Below are positions 22,247 to 35,278 of a stretch of 64,000 nucleotides of DNA, piece by piece. The notes beneath the pieces were generated by a model. It had not been told where the DNA came from and made no database searches. It was given only the letters and a program-made list of their open reading frames with translations. Both the position numbers and the translations under genes were made by a program. The stretch's first letter is position 1. Every line of letters starts with the position of its first letter. The stretch lies in the NCBI GenBank assembly GCA_022376925.1, contig JAIOJX010000025.1, positions 97,057,608-97,121,607 of the forward strand, written 5' to 3'. This DNA comes from Tragulus kanchil. Its lineage: Eukaryota > Chordata > Mammalia > Artiodactyla > Tragulidae.

Positions 22247-24440
22247 CAATTCCTCACCCTATAGGTAGATTGGTCCTGTTTCCCGAATGTTCACTATTTT
22301 TCATTCAAAAGAAATGCAGTGACGGGAGCTTTAGCCTCAGGGCCCCTCCTCTCCTGACCCCACAGCCCACCTCTCTTTTCTCCCCTCAGGTCCTTTGCTC
22401 ACCAGCCTCTGTTTGCTCTCTGGTGGCCTGCCTGCTGGAGGTTATCAAATGACACAGCTAACACATCGCCCTCTTACCCTCCAGTGGGAGGGAGGGGGTT
22501 ATTTTCCTCTTTCTGTCTTTTGAGGATGTGTCTCCACTTGTCAGATAAATGCCTCCAGGCTGAACAGGGGTCTGCAGGAATCCACTTGTAAAGAAAAGAG
22601 AGGAGAAAGGAGGAGGAACATTCCCTTTAGGCAGCATTTCTACTTTGGGCAAACAGTGCCAGCTCCAGGTTCCCTGGGCAGAGCCACAGGGCTGATTTTA
22701 AGGCATCATTTTCATCTATGGACATCATGTCAGTTAGTTAGAAAACTTGTCTGGGGATTGGATGGTCTCATTGATGGAAAAGGCATATTTGTTGCTCAGT
22801 GGTTGCTAAAATCTCACATATGAAATATTGTTCTTATTTGATTATAATCAGAAAGGATTGGCTCTCTTTAGTATGCACAGGGGTCCTCACTCACAGCCCG
22901 AGTTAGCTTCAGGCAAAACAAAAATATGGGGAAAGCAAACAGCCCTAGGTTGCCAATTATCTCAGGTCTGTTACAAAGATTGTTTTCCTTGCATTTTATT
23001 GTTGATTGATTGCTCTGTTGAAGGAAAGAGAAAGAGTGAACTGGTCACTCTGGGCGGAAAAGAGAGAGAGAAAGAGAGGGGGAGAGAAAGAGAGAGACAG
23101 GGATATTGATTGATTTACCTAATTGCTTAATTTCTTCGGTCAAGTGATAAGGACATTTATCTTTTCTGAAGTACTGGGTCTTAGTGGTCTTCCTGGGACC
23201 CAAAGAATACTTGAGATTCACCTTCCAGTGTTGCCATTTTCTCAGAGGACTTGGTGAAACAATTTTATTCCCAGTTTACAACCTAGTGTTTCTTTTTTAA
23301 AAAGTCAGTATATGGTCAGGTTTTTTTGAACCGACTTTAATCAATTCCTCACCCTATAGGTAGATTGGTCCTGTTTCCCGAATGTTCACTATTTTTCATT
23401 CAAAAGAAATGCAGTGACGGGAGCTTTAGCCTCAGGGCCCCTCCTCTCCTGACCCCACAGCCCACCTCTCATTACTCCCCTCAGGTCCTTTGCTCACCAG
23501 CCTCTGTTTGCTCTCTGGTGGCCTGCCTGCTGGAGGTTATCAAATGACACAGCTAACACATCGCCCTCTTACCCTCCAGTGGGAGGGAGGGGGTTATTTT
23601 CCTCTTTCTGTCTTTTGAGGATGTGTCTCCACTTGTCAGATAAATGCCTCCAGGCTGAACAGGGGTCTGCAGGAATCCACTTGTAAAGAAAAGAGAGGAG
23701 AAAGGAGGAGGAACATTCCCTTTAGGCAGCATTTCTACTTTGGGCAAACAGTGCCAGCTCCAGGTTCCCTGGGCAGAGCCACAGGGCTGATTTTAAGGCA
23801 TCATTTTCATCTATGGACATCATGTCAGTTAGTTAGAAAACTTGTCTGGGGATTGGATGGTCTCATTGATGGAAAAGGCATATTTGTTGCTCAGTGGTTG
23901 CTAAAATCTCACATATGAAATATTGTTCTTATTTGATTATAATCAGAAAGGATTGGCTCTCTTTAGTATGCACAGGGGTCCTCACTCACAGCCCGAGTTA
24001 GCTTCAGGCAAAACAAAAATATGGGGAAAGCAAACAGCCCTAGGTTGCCAATTATCTCAGGTCTGTTACAAAGATTGTTTTCCTTGCATTTTATTGTTGA
24101 TTGATTGCTCTGTTGAAGGAAAGAGAAAGAGTGAACTGGTCACTCTGGGCGGAAAAGAGAGAGAGAAAGAGAGGGGGAGAGAAAGAGAGAGAGACAGGGA
24201 TATTGATTGATTTACCTAATTGCTTAATTTCTTCGGTCAAGTGATAAGGACATTTATCTTTTCTGAAGTACTGGGTCTTAGTGGTCTTCCTGGGACCCAA
24301 AGAATACTTGAGATTCACCTTCCAGTGTTGCCATTTTCTCAGAGGACTTGGTGAAACAATTTTATTCCCAGTTTACAACCTAGTGTTTCTTTTTTAAAAA
24401 GTCAGTATATGGTCAGGTTTTTTTGAACCGACTTTAATCA
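22247..24440. repeat. Direct ~1.1 kb duplication 7 (period 1095)
   Basis: Copy 1 is 22247-23341 and copy 2 is 23342-24440, directly adjacent. Copy 2 has tctcattactcccc where copy 1 has tctcttttctcccc, about 120 bp from its start, and an extra GA in the purine tract near its end. No repeat family is recognised inside the unit. Confidence 0.97.
23059..23098. repeat. GA-rich simple repeat
   Basis: Imperfect GA/GAAA run. Its copy at about 24154-24196 is 2 bp longer. Confidence 0.8.
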
Positions 24441-25214
24441 AAAGAGTTCAAAGTCCCTTATTTCAAGGCCTTATTTCAACATTTGTTGTTTTTACATTAA
24501 TTGTGTGTGTTTGTCATCTCTGGGTCAAAGTAAATTTTCGTGTAAACCAAATACTTTCATGTCCAACAAGGACATTCAGACATCAAAATCATCCCCCAGG
24601 AATGGCTTCAAACTACTTCTTTTGATAACATTCTGCCTGACATGTTCAGTGCACCCATCACATCAAAGTTGATTTTTTTTTTTTTTTAAAGACAAGGAAG
24701 AAACACTTTAATTTTGTTTTTCTTACGAGATGCATGCTTCAGTTTTTTTGTCCATGTGTAGATTTAAAACCAATGATGCACTTTCAAAAGAGGATTTTCA
24801 ATAACCTTGAGTAGAAATGTAGAATGCACAATTCTTATTTTGAACACATAGAACCTGACAGATTTAGGAATAGTTGTTAGAGGAGGTCACTCTGGGGCAG
24901 TTCTATAAAATGTTTAATGCTGACCTTAGTGGCCATGAACAGAATGAAAGCCTTCAAATCATCTTCCCTTCTTGAATGGTGATAAGTTGACACAGTGTTT
25001 CAAGTATACCATCTTTTCTATTGTCACTGCCAAATTCCTGGCTTGGGACTTTCTGATGCACCCAAGCTTTCACATGAGGTCTCCTATTGCATAAAAATGA
25101 ATGGCTGAGATCATAAGCAAGTGACTTTCTGGGAAAGATCCATAAAGTACTGATTCAAATGCTATCATTAATGGAAACACATTATGGAGGAAAAATACGT
25201 AGGTCAAATGTCAG
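24441..25214. other. Unique-looking non-coding sequence
   Basis: Contains a T-run at about 24669-24686 but no recognised repeat or gene. Confidence 0.45.
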
Positions 25215-27405
25215 TTTATGGCCTTTCATATTTTGCCTAAAATGCTTTTTTAGAAGGATGGTTTGGGAATGAATTTTAAGGGCTGCTGAAATATTTGTGC
25301 TTGATGGAACTAGTGAAAATATCTGTGGTAAAATAAATAACACATTTCTAAGGTTTCATGTCCTTATTTATTTCATCACGGTTCTTAAGTGCCCAGGAAA
25401 TGCCAGATAAATAGTGGGGATACTTAGATAAATGTTGTAGTTGCTTTGCTTATGGTGCAAAGAAGCTACTGGGGCAGTTAGGAGCTCCTCACTGTTATAT
25501 CAGAGATCCATGCCCAAAGGGTGAGCAGCCAAGTAAAAGAGTGTTCAGTAAGGATTTCAAGGAAGGAGATACCACTGAGTTCGCTTTTGCCTGTGAAGTA
25601 TTTTTAGGGAGAACAACATACTGGAAACTCAAGAAAGTTGGTCAGTGCCAGTAAGTTTGCCTAACAAATTCAGTTCTTTCTCTTTCTTAGGTAAAACTAC
25701 CCTGATGTTAGCATGAAATCTTGGAAAAAGTTTCATACTTTTACATTCCAATCCCCTATGATGAAAAGAATGTCTTTTTTGGTGTTCGTTCTAGAAAGTC
25801 GTGTTGGTGTTCATAGAACCAACTATTCAACTTCAACTTCATCAGCATAGTGTTTGGGGATAGACCTGGATTACTGTGAATCTGAATGATTTGCCTTGGG
25901 AAAAAAACCAAGACCATTCTGTCATTTTTGAGATTATACGCATGTACTGCATTTTAGAGTGTTTTGTTGACTATGGGGCTGCTCCATTTCTTCCGTGGGA
26001 TTCTTGCCCACGCTAGTAGATATAATGGTCATTTGAATTAAATTCACCCATTCCTGCCCCTTTTAGTTCACTGATTCCTAAGATGGCAGTGTTCACTCTT
26101 GCCATCTCCTGCTTACCCACATCTAATTTACCTTGATTCATAAACCAAACATTCCAGATTCCTATGCATTATTGTTCTTTATAGCATAGGGCTTTACTTT
26201 CACCACCAAACATATCAACAAGTGAGCATCATTTCTACTTTGGTTCTGGTGCTTTATTCTTTCTGGAGCTAATAGTAATTGCCTCCACTCTTCCCTGGTA
26301 GCATATCGGATTTATGGCCTTTCATATTTTGCCTAAAATGCTTTTAGAAGGATGGTTTGGGAATGAATTTTAAGGGCTGCTGAAATATTTGTGCTTGATG
26401 GAACTAGTGAAAATATCTGTGGTAAAATAAATAACACATTTCTAAGGTTTCATGTCCTTATTTATTTCATCACGGTTCTTAAGTGCCCAGGAAATGCCAG
26501 ATAAATAGTGGGGATACTTAGATAAATGTTGTAGTTGCTTTGCTTATGGTGCAAAGAAGCTACTGGGGCAGTTAGGAGCTCCTCACTGTTATATCAGAGA
26601 TCCATGCCCAAAGGGTGAGCAGCCAAGTAAAAGAGTGTTCAGTAAGGATTTCAAGGAAGGAGATACCACTGAGTTCGCTTTTGCCTGTGAAGTATTTTTA
26701 GGGAGAACAACATACTGGAAACTCAAGAAAGTTGGTCAGTGCCAGTAAGTTTGCCTAACAAATTCAGTTCTTTCTCTTTCTTAGGTAAAACTACCCTGAT
26801 GTTAGCATGAAATCTTGGAAAAAGTTTCATACTTTTACATTCCAATCCCCTATGATGAAAAGAATGTCTTTTTTGGTGTTCGTTCTAGAAAGTCGTGTTG
26901 GTGTTCATAGAACCAACTATTCAACTTCAACTTCATCAGCATAGTGTTTGGGGATAGACCTGGATTACTGTGAATCTGAATGATTTGCCTTGGAAACAAA
27001 CCAAGACCATTCTGTCATTTTTGAGATTATACGCATGTACTGCATTTTAGAGTGTTTTGTTGACTATGGGGCTGCTCCATTTCTTCCGTGGGATTCTTGC
27101 CCACGCTAGTAGATATAATGGTCATTTGAATTAAATTCACCCATTCCTGCCCCTTTTAGTTCACTGATTCCTAAGATGGCAGTGTTCACTCTTGCCATCT
27201 CCTGCTTACCCACATCTAATTTACCTTGATTCATAAACCAAACATTCCAGATTCCTATGCATTATTGTTCTTTATAGCATAGGGCTTTACTTTCACCACC
27301 AAACATATCAACAAGTGAGCATCATTTCTACTTTGGTTCTGGTGCTTTATTCTTTCTGGAGCTAATAGTAATTGCCCTCCACTCTTCCCTGGTAGCATAT
27401 CGGAT
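25215..27405. repeat. Direct ~1.1 kb duplication 8 (period 1096)
   Basis: Copy 1 is 25215-26310 and copy 2 is 26311-27405, directly adjacent. Copy 2 lacks two T in a T-run within its first 35 bp. Copy 1 lacks one C in its last 30 bp. A G/A-run near 25900 also differs. The duplicated sequence itself is unique-looking with no gene. Confidence 0.97.
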
Positions 27406-27829
27406 ACCTTCTGACCAGAGAGTTTATCTTCCAGTATTATATATTTTTGTATTTTCATACTGTTCATGGGGTTCTGACAGCAAGAATACTGAACTGGTTT
27501 GCCATTCCCTCCTCCAGGGGGCCACATTTTGGCAGAAGACTTCACTGTGACCTGTCTGTCTTGGGTGGCTTTGCAAGGCATGGTTCATAGCTTCATTGAG
27601 TTACTCAGGCACCTTTGCCACAGGACTGTGATCTGTGAGAGTTTTTCTGTGGTATATACTATTTGGACTAGGATGGGCACAGGACTCATGATCTCTCTAA
27701 TTATTGAAAAGTCTCTCATCTTGATTTTTGGCTCCCTTCTCTTCTGAATCTCTGTCCCCTGCCCAGCATACCTCTTGTACAGCAATGCCTTCACTTGTTT
27801 GCTATATCCAACGACACACAAATTGTATC
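27406..27829. other. Non-coding sequence with a Bov-A-like trace
   Basis: Around 27470-27530 the bases resemble a decayed minus-strand Bov-A unit (cagcaagaatactgaactgg, tttgccattccctcctccag). The frames of 78-108 codons crossing it are not credible genes. Confidence 0.4.
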
Positions 27830-28293
27830 CCTAGCTCACAATTTTCCTCTGAGTTCCAGACTAATAGAGTCTAGCATCTAGTCGATGCCTTTTCTTCTCT
27901 AGAAAGTCTTAGAAAAATCTTTGAAATCAAGCAGAACTCAACTTGTTGAGTGTCACTAATAGCTAAATTAGGCTTAAACAGAAATTCCGTGTTTTTTCTT
28001 AACCCACTCATTCTTAAGCTTCCTCCACATACAGTCCATCACTAAACTCTCTTGATTTTACTTTTTAAATGTCTGTGGAACCTGGCAATTTTCCTTTATA
28101 TCTATCACCAAAACTACTCCAAAGTACAATAAACCTTTGCTAGTTCTAGTTCCTAAGCGACTGAAATGTCCCTTATATCAGTCAAGTTGTCAGAAATTCT
28201 CCAGAGCAATGTATATGATATATGTGTGTATGTGTATATGTATAAATATGCACATATGTATGTGTGTGGATATATACATCCAAACACATATAC

Positions 28294-28509
28294 ATACTAT
28301 GCTGTGCTTAGTCACTAGGTCATGTCTGACTCTTTGTTACCCCATGAACTGTAGCCCATCAGGTTCCCCTGTCCATGGGGATTCTTCAGGCAAGAATACT
28401 GGAGTGGGTTGCCATGCCTTCTGCAGGGGATCTTCACAACTCAGGGCCTGAATCCAGGTCTGCCGCAATACAGATGGATTATTTATCAGCTTAGCCACCA
28501 GGGAAGCCC
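28294..28509 (-). mobile_element. Bov-tA SINE
   Basis: Minus strand: cttagtcactaggtcatgtc, ctgtccatggggattcttcag, agaatactggagtgggttgcc, and the tRNA-like head ending agccaccagggaagccc. Repeated at 29424-29637. A further ~68-bp partial Bov-A/head unit follows at 28509-28576. Confidence 0.9.
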
Positions 28510-28597
28510 AAGAATACTGGGGTGGGTGCCCTATGCCTTCTCCAGGGGCTCTCTCCACCTCAGAAATCGAACTGGGTTCTATACATATGTATAGGTA

Positions 28598-28640
<43 letters not shown>
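28598..28640. repeat. CA microsatellite
   Basis: About twenty perfect CA units between two Bov-tA SINEs. Its copy at 29727-29768 has about the same length. Confidence 0.95.
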
Positions 28641-28643
<3 letters not shown>

Positions 28644-28842
28644 TTATGTTAGTAGCTCAGTCGTGTTTGATTTTTGTGACCTCATGGACTATAACCTGCC
28701 AGGCTCTTCTCTCCGTGGAATTCTCCAGGGAAGAATACAGCAGTGGGTAGCCATTCCCTTCTCCAAAGGATCTTCCCCACCCGAAGATTGAACTAAGGTC
28801 TTCTGCATTCAGGCAGATTATTTTCTGAGCCATCAGGGAAGG
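28641..28842 (-). mobile_element. Bov-tA SINE inserted in LTR-like sequence
   Basis: Minus strand: tagctcagtcgtgtttgat, ctgccaggctcttctctcc, gccattcccttctcc, gagccatcagggaaggg. It splits sequence continuous in the related block at 36050-36075 (ggaaccc then ttaatgg). Repeated at 29769-29970, and in part at 30896-31047. Confidence 0.88.
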
Positions 28843-29725
28843 GTTCATAAATATTCTGTACATATATACATCTGATGATAACAGACTGAATTATTAGAAG
28901 ACATGGGAAATAGAGCCAGTTATATAAATTTCAAGGGTCAGTTGGCATTGATTGTATGCCTAGCTCACAATTTTCCTCTGAGTTCCAGACTAATAGAGTC
29001 TAGCATCTAGTCGATGCCTTTTCTTCTCTAGAAAGTCTTAGAAAATCTTTGAAATCAAGCAGAACTCAACTTGTTGAGTGTCACTAATAGCTAAATTAGG
29101 CTTAAACAGAAATTCCGTGTTTTTTCTTAACCCACTCATTCTTAAGCTTCCTCCACATACAGTCCATCACTAAACTCTCTTGATTTTACTTTTTAAATGT
29201 CTGTGGAACCTGGCAATTTTCCTTTATATCTATCACCAAAACTACTCCAAAGTACAATAAACCTTTGCTAGTTCTAGTTCCTAAGCGACTGAAATGTCCC
29301 TTATATCAGTCAAGTTGTCAGAAATTCTCCAGAGCAATGTATATGATATATGTGTGTATGTGTATATGTATAAATATGCACATATGTATGTGTGTGGATA
29401 TATACATCCAAACACATATACATACTATGCTGTGCTTAGTCACTAGGTCATGTCTGACTCTTTGTTACCCCATGAACTGTAGCCCATCAGGTTCCCCTGT
29501 CCATGGGGATTCTTCAGGCAAGAATACTGGAGTGGGTTGCCATGCCTTCTGCAGGGGATCTTCACAACTCAGGGCCTGAATCCAGGTCTGCCGCAATACA
29601 GATGGATTATTTATCAGCTTAGCCACCAGGGAAGCCCAAGAATACTGGGGTGGGTGCCCTATGCCTTCTCCAGGGGCTCTCTCCACCTCAGAAATCGAAC
29701 TGGGTTCTATACATATGTATAGGTA

Positions 29726-29771
<46 letters not shown>

Positions 29772-29820
29772 TTATGTTAGTAGCTCAGTCGTGTTTGATT
29801 TTTGTGACCTCATGGACTAT

Positions 29821-31973
29821 AACCTGCCAGGCTCTTCTCTCCGTGGAATTCTCCAGGGAAGAATACAGCAGTGGGTAGCCATTCCCTTCTCCAAAGGATC
29901 TTCCCCACCCGAAGATTGAACTAAGGTCTTCTGCATTCAGGCAGATTATTTTCTGAGCCATCAGGGAAGGGTTCATAAATATTCTGTACATATATACATC
30001 TGATGATAACAGACTGAATTATTAGAAGACATGGGAAATAGAGCCAGTTATATAAATTTCAAGGGTCAGTTGGCATTGATTGTATGCCTGTTTGTATTTC
30101 CTTTCCTGATTGGTGGCCTATACAAGCTCTATGCTGTACAAGGCAGAACCATAGGGAGGAGACAGGAAGTATGAAAAAGGGAAGCCAAGAGAGATTATTA
30201 TGACAACTCTTTTGGAGTTGTCTGCCCCCATGTCTTAGGAGTGTCTGTTTAATGAAAATTCTGTCTGCTTGAGCTATAACTGAGCTGTAATTTGTCTGTT
30301 GTTTTAAACCCTTCCAGTCCTTCATTCAGAATCTTTATTGTGACAAGACAAGAACTGAGGGGGAGAAAGAAACCCCCCTGACTTTGTCGCAGTGTCTTGG
30401 TGTAAGTGACTTGGACCCTAGACTGCCTCCGGATAAGGTAAGGGTCCTCGCCCTAAGGCTAGAAGGACCTTGATACCTGCTGAAGCTTCCTCTTGATTTC
30501 TTGCTTCTAGTCTCCTCAAAAACTCTGCAAATGGATAAGTGACTGTGATACAACTATGGCGCTTTGTCTGGGGCTATTCCCCAGCATGCTCCAAAGGCAT
30601 GTTCTGAAGGCTCCTCTGTCTCTTATGGCCCAGTAGCTGCTGCTCAGGTGGGTGAGGGTTCTCTTCTTTCTTCTCTGATGGTAATCCGTGGGCAAATAGG
30701 TGGCTGTGGATTCATCTGAGGGGTTTGTCTGCGTTCAGTTTGTGGGTTTAATTGTTACAGACCTGTCTTTAGGATCCTCAGCATGAAGTGTAATAGTCTC
30801 ATTGTACCTAGGGTTACTGAAATTCCAGTGCATATTGTTTTGTTGGAACATTAATTGCTTAATAGGTCTAAATTTACCTGCTTTTGTCTTCTTTTAACCT
30901 GCCCAGGCTCTTCTCTCCGTGGAATTCTCCAGGGAAGAATACAGCAGTGGGTAGCCATTCCCTTCTCCAAAGGATCTTCCCCACCCGAAGATTGAACTAA
31001 GGTCTTCTGCATTCAGGCAGATTATTTTCTGAGCCATCAGGGAAGGGTTCATAAATATTCTGTACATATATACATCTGATGATAACAGACTGAATTATTA
31101 GAAGACATGGGAAATAGAGCCAGTTATATAAATTTCAAGGGTCAGTTGGCATTGATTGTATGCCTGTTTGTATTTCCTTTCCTGATTGGTGGCCTATACA
31201 AGCTCTATGCTGTACAAGGCAGAACCATAGGGAGGAGACAGGAAGTATGAAAAAGGGAAGCCAAGAGAGATTATTATGACAACTCTTTTGGAGTTGTCTG
31301 CCCCCATGTCTTAGGAGTGTCTGTTTAATGAAAATTCTGTCTGCTTGAGCTATAACTGAGCTGTAATTTGTCTGTTGTTTTAAACCCTTCCAGTCCTTCA
31401 TTCAGAATCTTTATTGTGACAAGACAAGAACTGAGGGAGAGAAAGAAACCCACCTGACTTTGTTGCAGTGTCTTGGTGTAAGTGACTTGGACCCTAGACT
31501 GCCTCCGGATAAGGTAAGGGTCCTCGCCCTAAGGCTAGAAGGACCTTGATACCTGCTGAAGCTTCCTCTTGATTTCTTGCTTCTAGTCTCCTCAAAAACT
31601 CTGCAAATGGATAAGTGACTGTGATACAACTAAGGCGCTTTGTCCGGGGCTATTCCCCAGCATGCTCCAAAGGCATGTTCTGAAGGCTCCTCTGTCTCTT
31701 ATGGCCCAGTAGCTGCTGCTCAGGTGGGTGAGGGTTCTCTTCTTTCTTCTCTGATGGTAATCCGTGGGCAAATAGGTGGCTGTGGATTCATCTGAGGGGT
31801 TTGTCTGCGTTCAGTTTGTGGGTTTAATTGTTACAGACCTGTCTTTAGGATCCTCAGCATGAAGTGTAATAGTCTCATTGTACCTAGGGTTACTGAAATT
31901 CCAGTGCATATTGTTTTTGTTGGAACATTAATTGCTTAATAGGTCTAAATTTACCTGCTTTTGTCTTCTTGTG
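29821..31973. repeat. Direct ~1.08 kb duplication 10 (period 1075-1076)
   Basis: Copy 1 is 29821-30895 and copy 2 is 30896-31973, adjacent. It overlaps copy 2 of duplication 9, so 29821-30088 is present three times. Differences include gagggggagaaa against gagggagagaaa, ttgtcgcag against ttgttgcag, and a T-run length. Confidence 0.97.
29971..30390 (-). mobile_element. LTR-like block of an endogenous retrovirus, minus orientation
   Basis: Its reverse complement is clearly related to plus-strand 35650-36070 (shared acagctcagtta, agcagacagaattttcatta, cttcctgtctcctcc-type stretches). On the minus strand an ATTGG-complement CCAAT motif (30109-30116) lies about 55 bp upstream of a TTATATAA box (30049-30056). 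That order fits an LTR promoter. The exact LTR ends are not determined. A second copy lies at about 31047-31466. Confidence 0.55.
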
Positions 31974-32330
31974 AAAAATAACCAAAAGATGTCCATTCTA
32001 CCTTGATTATCATTATCAGCCTATAGAATGTTAATGTAAATGTGGTTGCTTAAGGAAAGTAGGTTGAGTGTTTTCAGAAAAGAAGATATGAGAAATGAAA
32101 ATCTGTTTTATTGAAATGAAAAGGATGATTTTGTTCTAGTGCTGTCTATTTTGAATTGGAAACAATAAGGGACAAAGTATGGTTACAGAAAGTGGCAGAA
32201 AGTTTGTGGGAGGGGAACATTGAAAGAAGAATTTTGTATATGGTCAGAGTCATCAATGGTTGAATTAACGTTAATGAGGTAAATGGACTTTATTAAGAAT
32301 AGGATGGTGTAGAACTGGATTTGGTGCTTC
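31974..32330. other. AT-rich sequence, unassigned
   Basis: Lies between LTR-like sequence and the reverse-transcriptase fragment. It may belong to the retroviral remnant, but no coding similarity is visible. Confidence 0.35.
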
Positions 32331-32394
32331 TTTTTCATGAAAAAACAAAGTTTTCTGGGAACACTCCTTTTGATATCAAATCACATGGCACCTA

Positions 32395-32560
32395 TGTCTC
32401 AATGATGAGGCCATCAAAGCTTGATATCCCAACATTCCTTAGTCCTTATATATTTCTGGGAAAGTACCCCCAGACAGCAGTTGGTTCTCAGTTCTAGACA
32501 TAAAATATGTCTTCTTTTGTATCCAGCTGGCACCAGAATCACAATACTTGTTTGCAGTAA
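32395..32560 (+). pseudogene. Endogenous retrovirus pol fragment (reverse transcriptase)
   Basis: The plus strand encodes SVLDIKYVFFCIQLAPESQY (about 32489-32548), which matches the motif-A region of gammaretrovirus-type reverse transcriptase. The catalytic-type Asp is present, but the usual D/A after Lys is altered to Tyr-Val. The 60-90 bp before it fits the preceding part of the domain in another frame, so at least one frameshift is present. No open frame continues downstream. In the host this is a dead remnant. Confidence 0.75.
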
Positions 32561-33000
32561 ATTTACTCTGGGAGCCCTCTGGGTTTAACTGGTTATCAGG
32601 TACCAGACCTACCAAGTAATCAAGCTTCAGCTTGGCTGTCAGACAGTAAAGTCCTCAGATATCAGATTCTTTTATTTGAAAACTCAAAGATAGTACCCCT
32701 TGTCATTTTCTGTAAGTTTAGCAGTCCCTGGTCCCTAAGCCACTTTATTCCTACAACCATGACCCTTCCCTCTATGCAGTCCACATAGACCTACCTAGCC
32801 CATGATTAGAACACTGTTAACAAGACTAACAGGACCAGATAGCCCATTCCTTTACCATTACTTTTGTTACTATCTAGAGTGGGTCTATGACAATGGAGTG
32901 TTTATCTCTGGAGATACCCTAGACTGATATTTTGGGGGATTGACAGAAGAAATCAATGACTTACATCCTCTCAGGGCAATAAAAGAACTAGATTTGCGGC
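32561..33000. other. Unassigned sequence within the retroviral remnant
   Basis: No clear coding similarity. Stop codons in all frames. Probably decayed internal retroviral or leader sequence, by position only. Confidence 0.35.
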
Positions 33001-35278
33001 TTTTCTGCCATGTTCCTAGTCTTGGGCACAGGCTCAGACTGCTTTACATCATGCTATCTATTCCTACCTAAGGTGAACACAATGCCAACAAGCTCAGCCA
33101 TATTTTCCACTCAGGCCCATCCAACATCGCTCCACTGGAATTCCTGGGGATGCCCAACTCTAGTAAAGGGGTTACCAAGGAGTCTTGTGAGCTGCCTTGG
33201 GATCCATGTTCTGACCTAGGGATGACTAGCTCTCAGATTGCAACCCATTAACTCCACCAAACACTAGCCACTGGAGAAACTGGGGACACCCAACTCCGGT
33301 GGAGGGTATTGTGGGAGATTGACTTGCCTTGACCTGGTGGGGGGCTCTGGTCCTTGAGAGGTTGATCTGCCTCATCCTGCTCAGAGATCTACATCTTGAC
33401 CTGGGATGCCTGGCTCTCAGGCTGCAACATTGCTGGGAAGGATAAATGCCAGAAAAACTTGCCCTAGGTCTGCTCATAGGAATAGAAGGAGGTCTGTTAG
33501 TTTTCCCTTTTCAGATGGGAAATAACAAAGCCACTCCCAGACAGATGCCCTTGAAAGGCATCCCTACTAACTGGGAGTTGTTTGTCCCTCAGACTCTAAG
33601 GCAAAGAAGAAGCTTGAGATACTTTTGTAATTCTGCATGAACACAGTGCTCTCTGGGGAATGGGGAACATGGCTCCAAGAATAAGAGTTTAAATTGCACT
33701 GTCATTCTGCAACTAGAGCTATTCCACAAGAGGCAAGGAAAATGGACAGAGGTCCTCTATGTCCAACTTTTCTCCCAACTAAAGGACATGAAGGGCCTAT
33801 GCCTTAAGTATGGGATTAATGTATACCCTAAATACCAGCCTACTAAGCAAATGGTGTTAGACACAGACAATTAAGAGAAGAAAGTCCCTCAAGAGGGTTT
33901 ACCTCCCACAGCTCCTATGTTGTCTGGTGCACCTTTTCCACTATATCCAAAATTGCCCCTTTACCCAAGAGCACCTCCACAAAAGCCAGCCTGGATATGG
34001 CCCTTGGTTGAAACCAGAGGGGAATTCAGAGTGACCTGGGTCCGTAAACCCTTATCCCTCCTAGAAGTAAGACACATCAAGACATATCAAGCAAGACCTG
34101 GGAAACTATACAGACTATCCAGGCAAATACATAGATAGCCTTTTCTGCCATGTTCCTAGTCTTGGGCACAGGCTCAGACTGCTTTACATCATGCTATCTA
34201 TTCCTACCTAAGGTGAACACAATGCCAACAAGCTCAGCCATATTTTCCACTCAGGCCCATCCAACATCGCTCCACTGGAATTCCTGGGGATGCCCAACTC
34301 TAGTAAAGGGGTTACCAAGGAGTCTTGTGAGCTGCCTTGGGATCCATGTTCTGACCTAGGGATGACTAGCTCTCAGATTGCAACCCATTAACTCCACCAA
34401 ACACTAGCCACTGGAGAAACTGGGGACACCCAACTCCGGTGGAGGGTATTGTGGGAGATTGACTTGCCTTGACCTGGTGGGGGGCTCTGGTCCTTGAGAG
34501 GTTGATCTGCCTCATCCTGCTCAGAGATCTACATCTTGACCTGGGATGCCTGGCTCTCAGGCTGCAACATTGCTGGGAAGGATAAATGCCAGAAAAACTT
34601 GCCCTAGGTCTGCTCATAGGAATAGAAGGAGGTCTGTTAGTTTTCCCTTTTCAGATGGGAAATAACAAAGCCACTCCCAGACAGATGCCCTTGAAAGGCA
34701 TCCCTACTAACTGGGAGTTGTTTGTCCCTCAGACTCTAAGGCAAAGAAGAAGCTTGAGATACTTTTGTAATTCTGCATGAACACAGTGCTCTCTGGGGAA
34801 TGGGGAACATGGCTCCAAGAATAAGAGTTTAAATTGCACTGTCATTCTGCAACTAGAGCTATTCCACAAGAGGCAAGGAAAATGGACAGAGGTCCTCTAT
34901 GTCCAACTTTTCTCCCAACTAAAGGACATGAAGGGCCTATGCCTTAAGTATGGGATTAATGTATACCCTAAATACCAGCCTACTAAGCAAATGGTGTTAG
35001 ACACAGACAATTAAGAGAAGAAAGTCCCTCAAGAGGGTTTACCTCCCACAGCTCCTATGTTGTCTGGTGCACCTTTTCCACTATATCCAAAATTGCCCCT
35101 TTACCCAAGAGCACCTCCACAAAAGCCAGCCTGGATATGGCCCTTGGTTGAAACCAGAGGGGAATTCAGAGTGACCTGGGTCCGTAAACCCTTATCCCTC
35201 CTAGAAGTAAGACACATCAAGACATATCAAGCAAGACCTGGGAAACTATACAGACTATCCAGGCAAATACATAGATAG
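33000..35278. repeat. Direct ~1.14 kb duplication 11 (period 1140)
   Basis: Copy 1 is 33000-34138 and copy 2 is 34140-35278, adjacent. I found no clear difference between the copies, and four open frames recur at exactly +1140 with the same translation. It contains leader-like and gag-derived sequence. Confidence 0.97.
33515..34138 (+). pseudogene. Degraded endogenous retrovirus gag (class I type), first copy
   Basis: A frame opens with MGNNKATP at 33515, the Met-Gly start usual for myristoylated Gag proteins, and stops at 33640. Further along, ELFHKRQGKWTEVLYVQLF (about 33715-33775) fits the conserved end of a gammaretroviral matrix region. The frame at 33917-34138 is Pro-rich, then has capsid-like character. 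Frames are broken by stops and shifts. The sequence recurs at 34655-35278. Confidence 0.65.

Larger units (their letters stand above)
27830..30088. repeat. Direct ~1.13 kb duplication 9 (period 1129)
   Basis: Copy 1 is 27830-28958 and copy 2 is 28959-30088, directly adjacent. A single A is missing from an A-run about 85 bp into copy 2. Each copy holds two Bov-tA SINEs and a CA microsatellite. Confidence 0.97.

Noticed and set aside
27255..27581. 108-codon minus-strand frame
   Set aside because: Spans unique sequence and a decayed Bov-A-like unit. No recognisable domain and no splice or promoter context.
28598..28640. Regularly repeated DNA as a CRISPR array
   Set aside because: A simple CA microsatellite without spacers, in a mammalian genome.
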